Source of the DNA: Sarcocystis neurona
Lineage: Eukaryota; Apicomplexa; Conoidasida; Eucoccidiorida; Sarcocystidae
Direction of reading: 5' to 3'
NCBI GenBank assembly: GCA_000727475.1
Contig: KL647305.1
Span: forward strand, 860,856-924,855
DNA length: 64,000 bases
Shown one piece after another: positions 35,974-48,291 of the stretch (its first letter is position 1; each line of letters starts with the position of its first letter). Both the position numbers and the translations under genes were made by a program. The notes beneath the pieces are model-generated. The model searched no databases and had not been told where the DNA came from. It worked only from the letters and a program-made list of their open reading frames with translations.

Positions 35974-38900
35974 CTGCTTCGAATGAATTACAAAGCGACG
36001 ATGAAGGATTCTTCCTTGCCATGTAAAAATCCGGTTCGAAAGGGATGGATGCCGCCGTAGCTACATCCTGGAGAATTTTATCTACATGCTCGAGGGGTAT
36101 TGAAGTGGAGGTGGACGCATCTAGCATTGTCGACACGGAGTCGCTTCTCACATCCTACAGAAAACAGCACAAAAGTTCACGTGCATTTATATTTCTTACC
36201 TATACAGAGCGCAGGATGCTGGGGATACTCGGCACCATATACGAGTATGTACGTATGTATATCCGTATGTGTTAGCGAGACGGAGAGAGAAAGCAAGGCA
36301 TACAAAAGACCTGCAATAGACATGTGCGATAATCTGCATGCTTACATGGACGCGGGCACTAGAGAGCAAGAATGTGAGCAGAGAGAAGCTACACATCTAG
36401 TTATGCCTGTAGAGGTGTGTAGGTGGAGCGAGTGACACAAGCACAGACAAAAAGAGAGCTTGATTATCCCTAACCACACACGCGTGTACGCAGGCCGAGA
36501 CACAAAGAGGGTCTCTCATACCAGTGAGCGAGAATGCGGGAAGAGAGAAGTTGCACACCTAGTTATGCCTGTAGAAGTGTATATTTGGAGGGAAAGACAC
36601 AGCTACAGACAATTAGAAAGCTTGGTTATCCGTAAACACGCATGAGTGTAGGCAGGCTGAGACACAGAGAGGGGCCGCACGCCGACGCATACATACGCGT
36701 ATACTTTACTCTCAAAAAGTGAAACTGCAAATTTTCAAAATTTCAGTCCCACCCTCACCAGACACAGCTCTACAGTTTTGACCTCTCGGTCTTTACTTCG
36801 ATTAACATGATCAACGTACCGAGCGAGACGCACATGCGAAGACATATCCCAACACACGCACCGGCGTATCACAAAGGCAATCGGGCATCGTTGGGGGGGG
36901 ATTCCGGGTTTCTGTGTGTGTGCCTGTATATACATACATACATGGATGTACACTTGTGGTCGTATGCAACAGTGTGCACCTGCAGTGCAAACGGACGTAA
37001 CAGTGTACGTCCCAGCTTACCCTTGAAAACGTGACAACTTAGAGTGGCTTTCAATTCACGCCCAAATCAATACGCTTGCGCCTTTTTAGAAAGGCGCAAT
37101 AAAGGTAATTTTTCTTGTAAACTGATAAGTCGGGCTTTAAAAAGTGAAGGTTAAGCAGTACTGAGAGCAGAAAGCAAAAGCACTTAACACGACGGTGTGA
37201 ATGGACCTGTGCCCGTGCAGACACGTGTGTAGAGAAAACAGAGTTTTAGGGAACACCTGGAAGGATATCGTACGTAAAAGCTGTTCTTCTGCACCTGCCT
37301 CAACGAACAACACCCGCTTATGACCTACAAGGAAAACTGAAATTCGGCAGCGACGAATAGACGAAAGAAGTCAAGAATAAGGACAACGGACTTGAGAACG
37401 GAGAGTAATACGCATTTGATAGGTGTGTAGCTGCGGGGCCTTGCGTCAAATGTGAAAAGATCGAAGGACGAGGAAAAAACGACACAGAGGAAACGTGACC
37501 AGGAGAAAAGCCGCACGAAACCAACAGCAAAGAAGACAAACGAGAATGGGCAGGGGAAGAAGGAGAAGAAACAGAAAAAAGAAGGGGAGAAGAGTCGATA
37601 GAAAACAAGGAGAAATCGTACGCAAACAATAAGATGGAGGTCAGCTGGTTTAAGGAAGGACATGAAGCAACAAAAGGAACTCACGAGGTCATCGAACAAT
37701 TTAGCAAATTCTTCCATCTGGCGCAGAGACGTTCCCCCATCCATCAAACGCAGTGCGTGCGCCAGTCCAAAGGCGGCAATCCGTACTTGGGAGCTCATCT
37801 GATAGGAAGTAGCGGCAAGAGGAAGCACACACTTCTATAACTGACCAAGTGGTATCGTGCACAGTAAAAAGACAAACGCTTATGTGATGGTGCTCCGACT
37901 AGCATGAAGATTGAGAGAGCAGGGTTATGGCGTTCGATAATCAGGGCCTACAGAAGGTACTGCACTCTACAGCTTGTAAAATGAAAACGTCAAGATGCTT
38001 GCTAGACAATACGTGCGAAAAAATATTAAGAGTACTCGTGTGGGACTGAATTGCGCTAGGAAAACCTATAAATATGTCTACACAAACTCCTTTCTAATAT
38101 GGAAACGTGAATTTTGGTTACACTGGTTCTACCCACCAAATCTCTGTATGCAGGTAACCGAGTGGTCTTATTTGATAAATATGCACCTGGAAACAAAAGC
38201 AGAAGGTATTGCAACTGTGTACGTGCTCACTTTCAAAAGAAAATATATGCGTTGATGGGTCAGTATACAAATGTAGATGTGTAAAGATCCCCGAGTACAA
38301 ACAGACACTTGGTCAAAACATGAAACTACAAATGCGTTTCAAGTGACAAGCTGCCACACGCGTGAGAAGCCCGCATATAGGAAGAAGAAGTGCATTCGAA
38401 GATTCAGCATAAGAAGTCGCAGACGAAGTATGTGTCATAAAACCTCGTCTTAAAGGCCACGAGCGTCAAACGTATTGTATTGTGGATACGTGGTGCCCAA
38501 AGCAGCCACATCGCTTACAGGTAGGTCTCAACTGATATAAACCGAGTCAAGAAAAAAAAGTAACTCTAATTGTGTATGGAGGGCTCCACACATTGTCGCG
38601 CAGGTGAGAAACGTTGGAAGATTTTCTGCTTAGATACATCATATCAAAAAATTCAAGGCAAGTTCCTGTGTATGTAGTGCAACCTGCACGTTTTTTCTAG
38701 TTGGGGATATGCGGGTAGAACTGCATGGACCTCTTATGGCTCCCCGAAGATTACTTGTGTGAGAAAAGTACAAGGTGCTCTCCTCAGAGACGTAATACCA
38801 TGCAAGCGTCATATGTGTCTGTTTTTCATGGAATGACGAACGCGGAGTCTTTCCAGCGTTCAGGACTTCTGATACAAATTCCGCAGTAGAAGCTGCCGTC

Positions 38901-41900
38901 GATGAGATCCTGTATCAACGTGTACGCGTGAGCGAAACAAACACACCTCTACATAAAACTGACTGTGCACTGATCTCTGTATATCTGGGTGCTCATTCCC
39001 GTTTAAATCTGTGTCGTCCCATCTGTCGTTACCCCCGCGTACGTGGCTGAGCTACCCAAGCTTCTTCTCTGCGTAAACCACTCTATTTACACTCCAGCTG
39101 AAATAGACTTCTGGCAGCTGCATACTCCTTGGTACAGGATCTCACAGACGGCAGCTTCTGCTGCGGAATTTCTATCAGAAGTCCTGAACGCTGGGAAGAC
39201 TCCGCGTTCGTCATTCCATGAAAATCAGATACACACGTACACAACAGATCCTCTGCACATGCCCACTCTAGTGTACGTATAGAAGTTAGTAATCTGCGTG
39301 TCCATTCACGCGGTGGCGTAAAAGGAAAACATTGATGCGCGGGGAGAGAGAGGAACATGTGTTGAATCCGCAGGTACGAACCGAGGGAGTTTATCACTGC
39401 AGAAACGGCGGAGCAAGTGCGTTTCTATCTGCCTACACCTGAGAATTGGTAGATGACAGCATTTCATTGTTTACCTGCGTACACACTTTTCGTGGAAAGA
39501 CCATGCATTTCAGTGAGGTGCTCTGCCATAAAAACTATTGAGCAGGCATGCTGGACAATTTTCAGCCATTTAATCCTTTACACGATGAGTACTTGTTGAG
39601 AGCGGTACGCCGCATCCAGTCTGGAAGCTGCAGCATCAAGCTTTGAAGAAAGTTGCAAACAGTGCACCGCCTCTTGTTGTTTCCGAATGAAATTTTGCGC
39701 AAAAATCCTACCAAGGACAGAAAGGAAAGGAGGAAAACACAGTTACGTAGGAAAATTACTGCCGGACGAATGTACGAAGTGACGCAGGGTAGAGAGGAAC
39801 GCTAACGAAAAGGTGTAGTACTCAGAACCCTGAGAGTGCGTACAAAAAATGTTACGTGGAAGCAGTGCAGGTCGGAATTCTCTGGCAGTTAATATGAGAG
39901 GACAAAAAGCCCTATTGGGAGCACCCGAAGGTGAAAGCGTCGACTGCTTGCTGACGTAGAGACAAACCTGTGTTATGCATACCTACGTGTATCTCTACTT
40001 ACAGACACCGTACCCGCATACGTAAAACCATACACACCCACACGTGCCTACACACATACACACACACATACGCACACAAAAGAAGTTCACATTGCAGATG
40101 GTCACATACACGCATATATCAATATATACGCCTCTCCACCGCACAGGTGTGCTAAAAGTTACGTATTAAGCTGCGAGTCACAGCAGCGCATCAACATATG
40201 TAGGTCAGGTCTGAATGACGGTGCAGCAGTGTTTAGTTGCGGGATTGATAGATGCGTAAGTTTGTGCCAGCATACGTATGTGCACACCTGTATGCGGCGG
40301 AGTCGATGCGATGTGCTCGTATGTTCATGGGCGTACTCGCAATTTCGTCGCTGGCTTGTACTTACAAATAAACGTGACAGTTCGCTAGTGCCTACACAAT
40401 TGCTTTGGTCGTGTGAGTGCGTCTGGATCGACACTAGTGGGTGCTCAAGGGGTCACGGCCACATTGAGGGTTGCCTGTTGAAACAATACTGCGAGGAAAA
40501 GTGTTTCAGTACACTTGTTGTTCCGCTTTTAGATATACGCTTGAGTGCACTTTTCTGAACATGTACATCAGTTCGACGGGAAGCACAAAACGGGAACAGG
40601 TGGAGACTCCACTCCGCATCCATGGAGACCAACTGAAAAAATAGTTACATATGTATTCATCTTTATTACCTTATATGTACATGGCTACCTTCAACTAGTT
40701 ACGCCATCTGCAGCCAGCCCTCTTTCTCAGTTCATTTCCATGGGAGTGGACGACAGCTGAACATCGTGAAGTTTCTACCTTGAGGACTGAGGTCCGTACC
40801 AGAAATATGCAGCCCTTCACTGTGATCGCTCATCACTTTGTTGCATCTCTACGGTAGCACTAAGTAGCATTTCCTAATAGTATTTCACGTCTTAAAATAC
40901 AAAGGCATAACGTGAAGCAAATACATGCACACATTCACACCGGTATATATAGGATTTTCCGCTGCAGAATAGAGGCGTCTACATAGTTTCAGTGAGTAAC
41001 GTTCTGAACGAATTCAGACACTTCACGCAGTCAGGACGGCACTGTGCCAGTCTGTTCTCTCGATAATTATTTGCATGACTGTACATGGAAAGCGACTTGA
41101 GTGTTCACAGAATTTCGGGCATGACGCTGTGCAGGCACTAATGAACAGACAGGAGTGTGCTAAACCAGGTCACTGATTTTGTTTCCATGAAACTCAGAAG
41201 CTTCACGCAGTCTACCTCATTTATCAGACGTATGTTACTTCCAAATACGATCGGGCTCGGTATCGTCAGAGATCTATCTACATGAAGTCACCTGGCTCCT
41301 TCTTTGTTATGCTTGAGGAGAGCAAGTTTCACTTTGCTTTTTTCGCCTGCGCTCTCTCTGTAGCACCGGTCGCTTTGACGTTTCTGTCACCGTGTCAGCA
41401 CACACATAGGACAGCCACGAGCTACGCATGCAATTAGCTAATGAAGACACGTCGAAATCACACAGCCTTGCAAAGGATAGAGCTTTGAGGAGCATAAAAC
41501 AGGCGCGCGGCGTCCTCGTTCACTGGAAGAAAGTAGTTCAGACTATACGAGAGAGGCCACCGAAGGGAGCAGGTTGGAGCACGTAGTCATGATGAAAATG
41601 TCCCACAGCTAAGCCAGCTACGGGGAAAAAGAAGAAATGTTGCGTATGAGTGAGTGCTCAATGGCACTCCTGTGACGACGACGAATAAGCCTTAAGAATG
41701 GCGTGGTATCGGAAGATCAGCGGAAGGTAGAACACAGCTTTGTAACGGGTGCGACTTTAACGAAATCTTGAATCATTATACACTGAAGTGACCAACTGTA
41801 CAGAGTACGTCTTCTTCCGCTCCAAAGACACCGACTCCGTATCTGCTTGTTCCGTGGCATGTATTACGTTAAAATGTGCGCACACACAGGTGAGACCAAG

Positions 41901-42133
41901 AAAGTAGACGTGCACACTTCTATGGTGTGACCGTGGTTATTTCAAACATTGACACCTTGTCATGTTGGGGAAGAGAACAGACGAGGAGACAACGTGCCTC
42001 TCGCGACTAACAATTTCGGCTTGGCCTCAGCGTCCGATGAGCGCAGCCAGAGGTGTTTAACTTCTCTTACCAGTTCTCTGGCTTTGATTTTCATGTCGAA
42101 TATAAGAGACAGTATGGAAGGTCGGTTTCCCAT
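35974..42133 (-). CDS. CHMP1: ESCRT-III regulator CHMP1/Did2 (Vps46)
   Basis: CHMP1/Did2 binds late ESCRT-III filaments and recruits Vps4 for disassembly in endosome sorting and cell abscission. Minus-strand exons are 42133-42071, 41383-41292, 39707-39593, 37798-37685 and 36154 to about 35974. The first four add to 128 codons and join in phase. The start MGNRPSILSLIFDMKIKARE is followed by the helix KSKVKLALLKHNKEGARIFA, QNFIRKQQEAVHCLQLSSKL and DAAASRLDAAYRSQQ. This aligns without gaps to the CHMP1 pattern (KVKKALLQKN, ARVYAENAIRKKNE). Exon 4 gives LAHALRLMDGGTSLRQMEEF and AKLFDDL, and exon 5 DVRSDSVSTMLDASTSTSIP then LEHVDKILQDVATAASIPFE, matching the CHMP1 segment DVHTSVMEDSM onward. The C-terminal Vps4-binding helix was not found. 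The exon 5 donor (35974 or near 35992) and any last exon are unresolved. Confidence 0.88.
36378..36690 (+). repeat. tandem duplication, period about 162 bp
   Basis: The segment starting GAGAGAAGCTACACATC at 36381 is repeated at 36543 (GAGAGAAGTTGCACACC). Shared blocks include CTAGTTATGCCTGTAGA, CACAG.CAAA/CAATTAGA-like spacers, GGTTATCC/GATTATCC, and GCAGGC.GAGACACA.AGAG. The duplication is in a CHMP1 intron, and divergence is moderate. Confidence 0.85.
38817..39230. repeat. long inverted repeat with arms of about 97 bp
   Basis: The left arm 38817-38914 is the reverse complement of the right arm 39133-39230 with about six mismatches (near 94 percent identity). The spacer is 218 bp. Both arms contain CATGGAATGACGAACGCGGA and CAGCGTTCAGGACTTCTGAT. 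It lies in the CHMP1 intron between exons 39707-39593 and 37798-37685. Both arms read as an open frame, TAAS.AEF.SEVLNAGKTPR, in opposite directions, but no gene could be built from it. Confidence 0.93.
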
Positions 42134-43970
42134 CGCTGCGAAGTTGCGGCACAAGCACACCAGCGGAACGTTTCCAACTGCTCACGTGTCCTATGCCTGA
42201 AACAAATTCTTACAGAATACGTCGCAGCCTCACTTGCTAAGGCTTCGTTCACCTCTGAAAAGTATGTCTCATTATATGTGGTTTTTCCTGACGTAAATCC
42301 AGTGGATGATCTGCTAACTGAAAAGCGAGCCCCCGACGTGGCTTTGTGGAAGTGAAACGTCCTGCGAATACTTCTTTTCTAACCCGGGCTCCCTGCATGA
42401 AATAGCAGACATTTGGCCGCGTTTCTCTACAGAAGAAGGATTGTCACGCAAACGCGACCAATAAATATATTTCCTTCGCATCTCCAGTTCAGCGTAACGC
42501 CAACAACGTAGCCAAAGAACATCTTCAGTGGGACACACTCGTAACTTGTAGTTCAAAAAGACCTCGTCCGAAAACGTTCTTGCCGAAATTTAGTCTTTGT
42601 TGATTCCTATAGACTCGCTTCTCGGTGCTGCTCTTGTTGGAGTGCAGTACTGCGCATGAGAGTGCTATCCATCGAGAACCAGGAATGTTCGCGAACCGCA
42701 CTTTCCTACATCGATCAAAGATAAAGTTGTTGCTTGTCTATTTCCAGGAAAAAACAAGGGAATGAGTGTCATCAATGCAAATGCCTGATCAATGTTGTTC
42801 AAGTGCTTCTCCGCACTGTTCAGGCAAGGATTTATCGAAGTGGCTTTTTTGAGACTGACAGGACGTAAATGCTCCACGAAGAAGTAATACAATAGTGCAG
42901 CAGCTTATTCATCCGTAACGCTTTTTCCGAGTTGTAAGTTGCTGTGGCGCATCAGGGAGGTCAATTTTCAGCGGGAGTACACACGGTTTTCCGCACACAC
43001 CGGCATTTTTATTGGATCATTCCAAACAGACAAACCACAACAAAAACGTTGCTCGAAACCACCGAACAAGATTGGACGATACAGAAGAATCGATCCACAA
43101 TGTTTGTGTGTAGGGAATGGAGTTTTTCCTGACCGGTGCACGAAGGCACCGTGCTTTCGCTCTGGGTGTGAGCGACATGGAGGTAGCCCGGCTTCTTACT
43201 GTTGTGTCGTTCTCCCATGGGAACTCTGCAATTTACCTTCGTGTCGATGCCACTTGCTTTTGTTATGTAGGCAGGTGTAAAAGAACATATGTCCACGCAG
43301 TATCTTTACCTCTCTGAGCACGAAAAGGTAAGGTGACAGCACCCGCTTGAAAACCCCCTAGTCGACGCCACGTGCGCATCGCTTCGATGCAAACCGAAGA
43401 GAGCAGGTCCTTCGAGAACTTAATAATTTACGTTGTGGTTATGACAACTGACGCAAACCATAAGTATCGTCGCGCCAAGGGCTACAACAGCAAGTCTCCC
43501 TTGGAAGCTTTGGAAGCAAGGACCACCTCTCTATGATTACCACATCTTTTGGCCAGGATGGAAGGCTACGGACAGCGAAACGACCGATTTCATCCCACAA
43601 AAATTCGGGTCCCAGCTAATAATCGTAGCAGTTGTATCAGTAGTAGCACTAGCAGAAAAAGAAGTGGTAGAGTGTGGAGCAGTTGTGAGGACGCCCGTGG
43701 TGGTGGTAGTGTTCATAGTAGTAATGATAGAACCAGTAGTAGTAGACGATTTAGGGGCACTCCCACCCGAGCAGCGGAGCTCTCTGCAGGAAGAGATGGA
43801 GCTCCACCAGAATGCTTCTACGTAGTGAATGAAGTTCTTTCTTTCGAGGGAAGGCACCATGCTTTCACTGTGCCTGTATACAACTAGCACTCTCCTAGTC
43901 GGTACATACTTCAACCTACATGTGCGTGTACACACGCGCAGTTCTGTATGTATGTGCCTACTGCGTACAG
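42134..43970. other. upstream region of CHMP1 and unassigned sequence
   Basis: The first part should carry the CHMP1 promoter. Around 43300 a short exon-like stretch sits between an acceptor CCACGCAG and a donor GTAAGG (YLYLSEHEK on plus), but no partner exons could be fixed. An imperfect GTA/GTG repeat island runs about 43610-43760. Confidence 0.4.
43610..43765. repeat. GTA/GTG trinucleotide island
   Basis: Imperfect GTAGTAGCA, GTGGTGGTA and AGTAGTAGTAG runs. On minus they translate to a Thr/Ser-rich frame and on plus to a Val-rich frame. Similar islands lie elsewhere in introns of this window, so this is probably not coding. Confidence 0.7.
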
Positions 43971-45344
43971 TGATACGTTACTTCGTCTGTTGTGGAAGTA
44001 CAACTATCAGGGTACAATATGGTCACATTGGGAACTGCTCATCCAGCAGACGGACGTCTTCTACCAGAATGGTATCTGGTTTACTTTTGCTTCATTGACT
44101 GACGAGTATAACCGTATCCGTACTCCACTGCGAAATAGATTGAAGCAGCCGTTCCCGCCGACAAAGTGGCCGCATGAGGTGGGTCAACTGAGTTTCATCC
44201 TCTCTTCCTGCAAAGGAATCCCCCGTGCGTTGCGTAAGAATACGCTTTCAAGTGTGGATTGGCACACCTAATCCTCCACATAATTCACAAACGCTTAACT
44301 GTACACATTTTTTCTCCGCCACCTCTTGTTGTCCTCCCGTGAATCCTTACGCGTGTCCAAGTTGCATCTCGTGGAATTCATGTGGGCCGCTCTACCTTCT
44401 TCGCACCCAGCAGTGGAACTCACGTATTTGTTTCGTTACTCTGAATGCTACCTATGCTTTTTCGCAAAAATTCACGTTGTGAACCGACAGGCCCAGCACC
44501 TCGTGAATTTATACGCGTGTGACACGTCACCACAACGGACGGTGCAAAGTTCTCGTATTATATCCCCCTCATAGCATTCATTGTTCTGAAGACCACTATA
44601 AGGCCGTGCCCAACAGAAGCCACAAACTCTCCTAGGTTGTAGTCACCGAATATGTAGGAGGCGGGTTGGCAACGAGTTTATGGACTGCTGCTGCATAAAT
44701 CGGTTTGGGTTTATAGCGCCTCCTTCACGGTTTGAGACACCGTTTGCCACAGACTGTTAATTCTGTACCGCGTCCACGAATGAAGGATACTATGCTGCGC
44801 GGTCGCATAAATCCATCCGTCTGCATAACTTTTTCATATACACCGTACAACAGCTCACCAGGGATGAAAAGTGGTGTTCACACAGAGTGTATTGTCGCCG
44901 TTTTACTATGCAAAAAAGCGCTAACGAACACGAAGCACTTCGCAGAAGGGCGCAGGGAACAAATCGTGACTACGCTTTGATACGAGATACATGCTGGTAA
45001 ATGACTCGCTCGCAAGTTTGCGCGTCTAATGTTGTAAGCGACCATATGCGTCATATACGAAAATGAAAGGAATAGCCGAGAAGCTTTTGAAACCACACGC
45101 GTCTCTCCCCCACCTTGTCTACCATCTCCTTCGTTCCTCTGTGCTACTGTGTAGCGTATGTATTTGTCTCTCGCCTCTACGTGTATATAAATACGTCAGA
45201 CGAATACAAGTATGTGCTCACCCGGGTTCGTCTGCACAGTTGCGCGTACTTGTGTACGAGCGGGGGATAAAAAAATTGTTTTGTTCTCGTTTGTAGCACC
45301 GGATGACTATTTTGGAGTCCCTATTTCCACAGATGCATGCGTGA
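43971..45344 (+). CDS. hypothetical protein, candidate gene T (5' end not found)
   Basis: I do not recognise the family. Three plus-strand exons join in phase: 43971-44178, 44362-44502 and 45297-45344. The first gives a tryptophan- and tyrosine-rich segment (WKYNYQGTIWSHWELLIQQT, then DVFYQNGIWFTFASLTDEYN). The second gives HLVEFMWAALPSSHPAVELT and YLFRYSECYLCFFAKIHVVN. The third is a short terminal exon (HRMTILESLFPQMHA, stop) behind a good acceptor, TTCTCGTTTGTAG. The donors are GTGGGT and GTGAAT, both weak. The first exon needs a phase-2 partner upstream, and none was placed. The intervals are short for this locus, and unconstrained open frames are common, so this is a low-confidence model. 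Confidence 0.3.
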
Positions 45345-48291
45345 TTTGCGTGCCTCTCTCTCACCCTCCTTTCCTACTACTTGTTTGGACCTTTCCTTTC
45401 CATCGGGGTCGCGCACGGGCTCTTGACACAAGTATATGTCATGAACTACACTGTCGCTGTATGGAGTGGTCGTTGACTTCTGCGGCAGGAAAAGATGATG
45501 TCGCACAGAAGAACGACTGCTTACCAGGAAGCTGGGAATTTCTTTTCTCGTTCCTGAGGCGTGCCTTCGTAGTTGAGCATCGGGTAAACGACGTCTAAGT
45601 ACACGGATGAAATGATGCAGAACACTAGCTGGCGTGGGTGGGGAGCGTATACGTATATACAATTACGTATGTATACAAGTGTATGGTACAGCTCTGTGTG
45701 TTTGACAGGTTGAATTTGTTTAATATTTCCACGGACTTCTGTGTGTCCTTGTTTCGGCTACGTGTTTTTCTCTGCTCCAGGGTTCGCTGCCTATGTATCC
45801 TCAAGTCTGTTCTTGTATCGTGTATTCCCCAAGTGTGTATGAACGTATACATATAGACATATACGTACACGTTTGCACAAATCGCTGCATGTGTACACGC
45901 CTGTGCGACTGTACATCTTTGTAATTGTAGACACGTAGATATGAGTATGCATGTTTACACATCTATACAGAGAGTACCGCACAAGAGTGTCTGTAGGTCG
46001 ATCCATATACCTGCATCCATCTAGATCCGGACTCGAGCTATAGCCTGCAGTCTGTACAGCCGCGTACAACTCAAAAAATGCTCGTAATATGCACGGAAAT
46101 AACTACCAAATTTTGCTCCCTTTTGCTCGTACATAGTGTGCCTGTCTCTTTCTCCCGCGCTCCATTGTCCACGAACTGCGTACATCAGCTGTGGTGTCTC
46201 CGCATGCACTAGCGTGCTACAGCCTGCACGCGAAGCTGTTGAGAAATTTTACCGTGCATGCCTTTCATATGAGGGATCTATTCAGTGTTGAAATGTGTAC
46301 CATTTTTCCACAAAAGAGAATTTTTCGTGTTGTTTGCTGTCAACAAGACCTTCTGTCTCCTGTCTTTGTATGTCCAGCGGGTCTTCCATATATATATTCA
46401 TGTGGTCATCTTCGTGAGCGCGACCGTTCGCGGGCCCGCCACGTTGTTTGCGTATCTGTTGTGAAGAGCAGACAAGCATCTCCCACAATCCTGTGGTTCC
46501 GGTTCGTAAATATCTACACTTATGCAAGCGAAAAGATGCAGATGCACATCTACAGGTGTACACGTGGACACGTACACACACACACAGACCCCCCCACACA
46601 CACGCACACACATTGATACATATATCCATAGAAATACATACATGTAGTTGTGTGTATTTGTGTATATATATGTATACACGCACATATATATTGATGTCAC
46701 ACACAGAGAGAGAGCGGCGGAGGGATCTATAGGTGAATAAGGTTCCACGTGCATACCGTCGCAGGCGTGTTCTGCATTCGCAAGAGCAGCAAAAAAAAGT
46801 GAAGTCTTGATTCGTAAAATTATTAGTTTGCAACCGCGTACCTCGACTTTCTTAGCAGAGTACAGAAGTATTGCAGTCGGTTTCGGCACATACCGAAAAC
46901 CTACCTCCTCCTTTGTTGTAAGCACGCATCTTTGTATATATGCATGTATGCGCCCGTGTCGGCAAGTATCGATACATTCAAGTTCTCCCGGGGAATGTGT
47001 ACGTGTACGTAGGTGCGTGTCACGAAACGTCTCCGTCAAGATTTAAATCGACCTCATACATATATGTATATATGTTCATCCATGTTTGTGACATATAGTC
47101 TATGTGAGGTGTCAAAAGCTGTTTCGAGAAATATCTGACCGCCCGCTGACTTCGAAAAGACGCTAAGCACAAGAATTCTCACCTAGAAGCAGGTGTACCT
47201 GCCACGATTAGGCAGGTCTTCTTTTTCTCTTTCAAGATGCTATCCCATTGCAACAGAAATCCTGATGTATACGCCGGTGTGCATAGCCACATGTATGTGT
47301 GTATAGAAACGACACATGCAAGGGGATATATTATGGCTGCGTGGATGTGTACAGATAGCAAGACACAGAGAGAAAGGAAGAAAGCGGGAAGGACGAGGAC
47401 TCTCACAGAGAAGGAGGCGCTTCCTGACGTTTTTGTACACGTAGGTACATAATTCCTTTTGCGTACTTTTACGGAGTATGGTCCAAATACAGACATGAGA
47501 CCATTTTTAGGTATACGCGCGGGTGGAGAGAACGAGACATTCTACCGTCGTGGGCGTGCAGACTAAAGAGTTACGTACGAAGCAGTGGTACTGCCTTTTT
47601 TTGCCTCTTCCGTAAGTGCCTTTACTGACTCCACATGAAGCACTTCTCCTCATTTACATACAAACGACTTCGCAGCAGTCGTCCTTGCTTGATTTTCTCT
47701 CATCTTTTCCCCTGTCCCGCTGTTTGCTTTTCGAACCGCTTTCTGCAGGAGACGCTTCAACTTCGTAAAGCGCGCTACTTATTTCCTTTCTGTTGCCGCA
47801 CAGTATAATTTTACCGGTTTAAAACTCTGTCGGTGTGTACTCTCCCATCTAGACGCTTGAGGTCTGGATTTTCCTTCCTTTTTCTGCGTTGTTCCGGCGT
47901 AAAAGCTTTTTTAGAAGACAAGTTTTCTGCTGAAGTTCACAACCTTTTCCCTTTCTGCGATTGATTATTTCGTCCTTTGCACTTCTTGATTTAAACGCAT
48001 ACTGACTGTCTCTTTTCCCTTCCACTTTTTACAGGTGCTTTCTCACCTCGGTAGTCTTGTGTTTATATACTTTTTCCCCTATCTCCTTGTGAGTCACTGA
48101 ATCAGAACGTTTTTTGCCGGTCTTCTGTCATCTTTTTCATTCCCTTATTCGATTCTCCTTTCTATTCTATTATATCTATTATATTCCCCACGTAATCCAT
48201 CGTTTCCTTCGTTTCTTCCCTGTTTCGTCCGCCGTCGTGATTTTCGCTTGTTGGCTCTGCCAGAAACTTCTTTTCGAGTGTTAATGCTGAC
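45345..48291. other. intergenic region, no gene recognised
   Basis: Left part: TACGTATA-type simple sequence and a CA-rich run near 46569-46615. From about 47590 to 48291 the plus strand becomes strongly pyrimidine-rich and AT-containing, which suits the promoter and leader of candidate gene U. Open frames on both strands translate repeats. Confidence 0.5.

Noticed and set aside
43537..43935. Minus-strand Thr/Ser-rich frame resembling a mucin-like protein
   Set aside because: It follows a GTA/GTG triplet island like several intronic islands in the window. No start, signal peptide or splice partners were seen.
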